A stretch of 9,096 nucleotides of DNA, taken from positions 1-9,096 of the forward strand of contig JAIXVS010000070.1 of the NCBI GenBank assembly GCA_027482795.1, written 5' to 3'. The translations under genes and the position numbers were made by a program. Under the pieces are notes generated by a model. The model was not told the origin of the DNA. It made no database searches and was given only the letters and a program-made list of their open reading frames with translations. The stretch is from Rhodobacter sp. (GTDB lineage Bacteria; Pseudomonadota; Alphaproteobacteria; Rhodobacterales; Rhodobacteraceae). Every line of letters begins with the position of its first letter. The first letter of the stretch is position 1. Shown in pieces: positions 7,099-9,096 of the stretch.

Positions 7099-7928
7099 CC
7101 GCCCAGTTGCGCCTAACCATCCTTGGCTGCGGATCATCGGGGGGCGTGCCGCGCCTTTCGCCAAATGGCACGGGCGATTGGGGCGATTGCGACGGTGCCA
7201 ACCCCAAAAACCGCCGCCGCAGGTGCAGCCTGCTGGTCGAGAGAATCAACGGCGATGCCACAACCCGCGTGTTGATCGACACTTCGCCCGATATGCGCGA
7301 GCAACTTTTGTCTGCGCAGGTCGGCCAACTCGATGGCGTGGTCTACACCCATTCCCATGCCGATCATGTCCACGGCCTAGATGATCTGCGCCAAGTGGTG
7401 TTCAACATCCACCGCCGCCTGCCCGTTTGGGCCGATGCGCCGACATCAGCCGACCTGCGCGCACGCTTTGCCTATGCGTTCGAGCAAGAGGCAGGATCGC
7501 CCTACCCCGCCATTTTGGATCTGCGGCCCATCGACGGGCCTTTTGCAGTGGATGGCCCCGCTGGCCCCATCCCGTTTACCCCCTTTACGGTAAACCACGG
7601 CAGCATCGATGCACTGGGCTTTCGCATTTTTGATGCCGCCTATCTGCCCGATGTGCTTGATATTCCCCCCGCCGCATGGCCGCATTTGAACGGCCTTGAT
7701 CTGTGGATACTGGACGCGCTGCGCCGCACGCCCCATCCCAGCCACGCGCATCTGGAATTGTCGCTGCAATGGATCGCCCGCGCCGCGCCCCTCCGCGCAG
7801 TGCTGACCAATATGCACCTTGATATGGATTACGATACGCTCACCGCCGAATTGCCCGCCCATATCACCCCCGCCTTTGATGGGCTTGCCCTGACGCTAGA
7901 CCTGCCCGACCAAGACATGCCACAATGA
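7095..7928 (+). CDS. Metallo-beta-lactamase-fold hydrolase, PhnP-like family
   Basis: 277-residue cytoplasmic protein with no signal peptide. The N-terminus has the family motif GCGSSGGVPR (11-20), then a Cys-containing GDWGDCDGANPKNRRRR segment. The metal-binding HSHADH is at 86-91, followed by GLDDLR at 94-99. Further probable ligands are His168 (NHG), Asp186 (YLPD) and His241 (NMHLDMDY). These resemble PhnP-type phosphodiesterases, which cleave cyclic phosphoribosyl phosphates, but no phn genes are nearby, so that specific activity is not supported. The ATG overlaps the tatD stop as ATGA, giving tight coupling. Position after tmk-holB-tatD suggests a nucleotide or nucleic-acid substrate. 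This is an inference from context only. Confidence 0.9.
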   Translation: MTAQLRLTILGCGSSGGVPRLSPNGTGDWGDCDGANPKNRRRRCSLLVERINGDATTRVLIDTSPDMREQLLSAQVGQLDGVVYTHSHADHVHGLDDLRQVVFNIHRRLPVWADAPTSADLRARFAYAFEQEAGSPYPAILDLRPIDGPFAVDGPAGPIPFTPFTVNHGSIDALGFRIFDAAYLPDVLDIPPAAWPHLNGLDLWILDALRRTPHPSHAHLELSLQWIARAAPLRAVLTNMHLDMDYDTLTAELPAHITPAFDGLALTLDLPDQDMPQ

Positions 7929-8866
7929 CCGCGCTGCTGGACGTGATCCTGCCCGTGTTTTTGCTAATCGGGGCAGGATACCTTGCCGCCCGCTTTGGCG
8001 CGCTGAATGCCGCTGCCGTCGACGGGATCATGACCTATGCGCAAAGCTTTGCCCTGCCAGTGCTGCTGTTTCGCGCCATCGCAGCGCTAGACCTAAGCGC
8101 GGCCTATAATTTCGGCCTTATGGCCTCTTTCTATATCGGTGCCTTCGCATCCTTTGCCGCCATTTTCGCCGCCGCCCGCTGGGGTTTTGGCCGCAGCTTA
8201 CCCGAATCCGTCGCCGCTGGATTTGCGGCCTATTTCTCAAACACCCTTCTGCTGGGCGTGCCCATCACCGAACGCGCCTATGGGGCCGATGCGCTGGCGG
8301 GCAATTTCGCCATCATCTCTATCCACGCGCCGCTGCTTTATACCTGCGGGATTGTCGCCATGGTGCTGGCACAGGCCAAAGGCGCACCGTCGCAGGGGGG
8401 GTGGATGCTGGCGCAAAACGCGGTGAAAAACATCCTCACCCAGCCGCTTGTCATCGGCATTCTGTGCGGCTTTGCGCTGAACCTCTCGAACCTGCCGATG
8501 CCAAACGTTTTGGACAGCGCCACAGAAATGCTGGCCCGCTCTGGCATTCCCGCCGCCCTATTCGGCCTTGGCGGCGTGCTTCTGCGCTTTTCGCCCCAAG
8601 GCGAGGCGCGCCTGATCGCGCTGGTGGTTGCCGCCTCGCTGATCTTGCATCCCGCCATCACCTACGCCCTTGCGCGCGGGGTATTCGCGCTTGATACCGC
8701 CGCCCTACGCTCGGCCACGCTGACCGCCGCCATGGCCCCTGGCGTGAACGCCTATATGTTCGCCCATATGTTCGGGCTAGGCCGCCGCGTCGCCGCATCC
8801 GCCGTGCTGATCGGCACGCTGGGCGCGCTGGTTTCGGTCTGGGTCTGGCTGCATATCCTGCCCTAA
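7925..8866 (+). CDS. AEC-family (auxin efflux carrier-like) transporter
   Basis: 313-residue integral membrane protein with about ten hydrophobic helices in two halves, typical of the AEC family (malonate, auxin and other organic anion carriers). The first helix contains ILPVFLLIGAGYL (8-20). FALPVLLF is at 42-49. FSNTLLLGVPI (104-114) carries the conserved Asn-Gly-x-Pro segment. The second half has ILTQPLVIGILCGF (170-183), LHPAITY (241-247) and APGVNAYMFA (271-280), each a recognisable family position. The ATG overlaps the preceding stop as ATGA, making it the last gene of the operon. The substrate cannot be assigned. Its link to the upstream DNA-metabolism genes may be only shared transcription. 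Confidence 0.92.
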   Translation: MTALLDVILPVFLLIGAGYLAARFGALNAAAVDGIMTYAQSFALPVLLFRAIAALDLSAAYNFGLMASFYIGAFASFAAIFAAARWGFGRSLPESVAAGFAAYFSNTLLLGVPITERAYGADALAGNFAIISIHAPLLYTCGIVAMVLAQAKGAPSQGGWMLAQNAVKNILTQPLVIGILCGFALNLSNLPMPNVLDSATEMLARSGIPAALFGLGGVLLRFSPQGEARLIALVVAASLILHPAITYALARGVFALDTAALRSATLTAAMAPGVNAYMFAHMFGLGRRVAASAVLIGTLGALVSVWVWLHILP

Positions 8867-8880
8867 AGCCCCCTTTCATT

Positions 8881-8961
8881 TTGGCCCAAATACCTCGCGG
8901 GGGGGCCTGCTTTGCCCTGCAAAGCAGGTGGGGGGCGCGAAGCCCCCCCTGTTTGGGCCAA
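8881..8961. repeat. Composite palindromic element: outer inverted repeat enclosing two hairpins
   Basis: TTGGCCCAAA (8881-8890) and TTTGGGCCAA (8952-8961) are perfect 10-bp inverted repeats. Between them lie CCTGCTTTG/CAAAGCAGG (8906-8914 and 8920-8928, 5-nt loop) and GGGGGGC/GCCCCCC (8930-8936 and 8942-8948, 5-nt loop). The whole can fold as a three-way cruciform on either strand. It begins 15 bp after the transporter stop codon and may end that transcript, though no T-run follows. Its form is like the dispersed intergenic palindromes I recall in Rhodobacterales genomes, but copy number cannot be seen here. Confidence 0.7.
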
Positions 8962-8971
8962 GCGCGTTGCC

Positions 8972-9005
8972 AAAAGAAAAGGGCCGCACCTTTTGGGTGC
9001 AGCCC
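8972..9005 (-). terminator. Intrinsic terminator of the tRNA-Leu gene
   Basis: Read on the minus strand, GGGCTGCACC and GGTGCGGCCC form a 10-bp stem with one mismatch and a CAAAA loop, followed at once by TTTTCTTTT. The stem covers 9005-8981 and the T-run 8980-8972. It begins 10 bp after the tRNA CCA end, as expected for a tRNA terminator. Confidence 0.82.
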
Positions 9006-9015
9006 GTTTGATCAT

Positions 9016-9096
9016 TGGTGCGGATGAAAGGACTCGAACCTTCACTCCGGTTAAGGAACAGCGACCTCAACGCTGCGCGTCTACCAATTCCGCCAC
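9016..9096 (-). tRNA. tRNA-Leu(GAG), 5' end cut by the window edge
   Basis: Read on the minus strand, the gene enters at the last acceptor base, G7, followed by the leucine-type TGGCGGAATTGGTAGACGC of the D arm. The anticodon stem CAGCG/CGCTG encloses the loop TTGAGGT with anticodon GAG (9066-9068), which reads CUC and CUU. A long class II variable arm follows, then the T arm GAAGG/CCTTT with loop TTCGAGT. The acceptor 3' strand CATCCGC, discriminator A and an encoded CCA (9016-9018) complete it. The first six bases lie beyond the window and are predicted to be GCGGAT by pairing with the acceptor strand. Confidence 0.96.

Noticed and set aside
7095..7928. Assigning the metallo-hydrolase as PhnP of the C-P lyase pathway
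   Set aside because: The motifs are shared by a wide family and no phn genes are present in the window.

Overview
The window looks like chromosomal DNA of a high-GC alphaproteobacterium, most likely from the Rhodobacterales (Rhodobacter/Roseobacter relatives). This rests on the GC-rich codon use, the protein signatures and the run SPOR lipoprotein - D,D-carboxypeptidase - tmk - holB - tatD - metallo-beta-lactamase-fold protein, which I recall as a typical neighbourhood in that order. No search was run, so the assignment is an inference. No phage, transposon, CRISPR or toxin-antitoxin genes are visible.

Left part (1-2235): a minus-strand gene for an AraC-type regulator whose N-terminal half is a multi-pass membrane domain, divergent from a plus-strand gene for an exported alpha/beta hydrolase of the predicted dienelactone hydrolase (COG4188-like) group. 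The gap between them holds a perfect 12-bp palindrome. The pair may be a small sensor/enzyme module, but the signal and substrate are unknown.

Intergenic block (2236-2451): about 215 bp with no gene but four successive inverted repeats. The second is followed by a short T-run and could terminate the hydrolase transcript. The later two would lie in the leader of the following operon.

Operon (2452-8866): seven co-directional, tightly packed genes. The first two are envelope genes: an outer-membrane-type lipoprotein with a degenerate RlpA-like barrel and a C-terminal SPOR domain, and a PBP5/6-class D-alanyl-D-alanine carboxypeptidase. Next come thymidylate kinase (tmk), DNA polymerase III delta' (holB), a TatD-family nuclease and an uncharacterised metallo-beta-lactamase-fold hydrolase, followed by an AEC-family transporter. 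Three of the later junctions are ATGA stop/start overlaps, and the other gaps are only 6-7 nt, so co-transcription and translational coupling are likely. The operon links septal or peptidoglycan remodelling with DNA precursor supply and replisome loading.

Right end (8867-9096): a composite palindromic element (10-bp outer inverted repeat enclosing two hairpins) that resembles dispersed intergenic repeats. It is followed by a minus-strand tRNA-Leu(GAG) gene, cut by the window edge at its 5' end, with a clear intrinsic terminator.

Most of the window is ordinary housekeeping DNA. The less explained parts are the membrane-bound AraC/hydrolase pair, the structured 2251-2436 leader region, the degenerate barrel in the SPOR lipoprotein, and the palindrome at 8881-8961.
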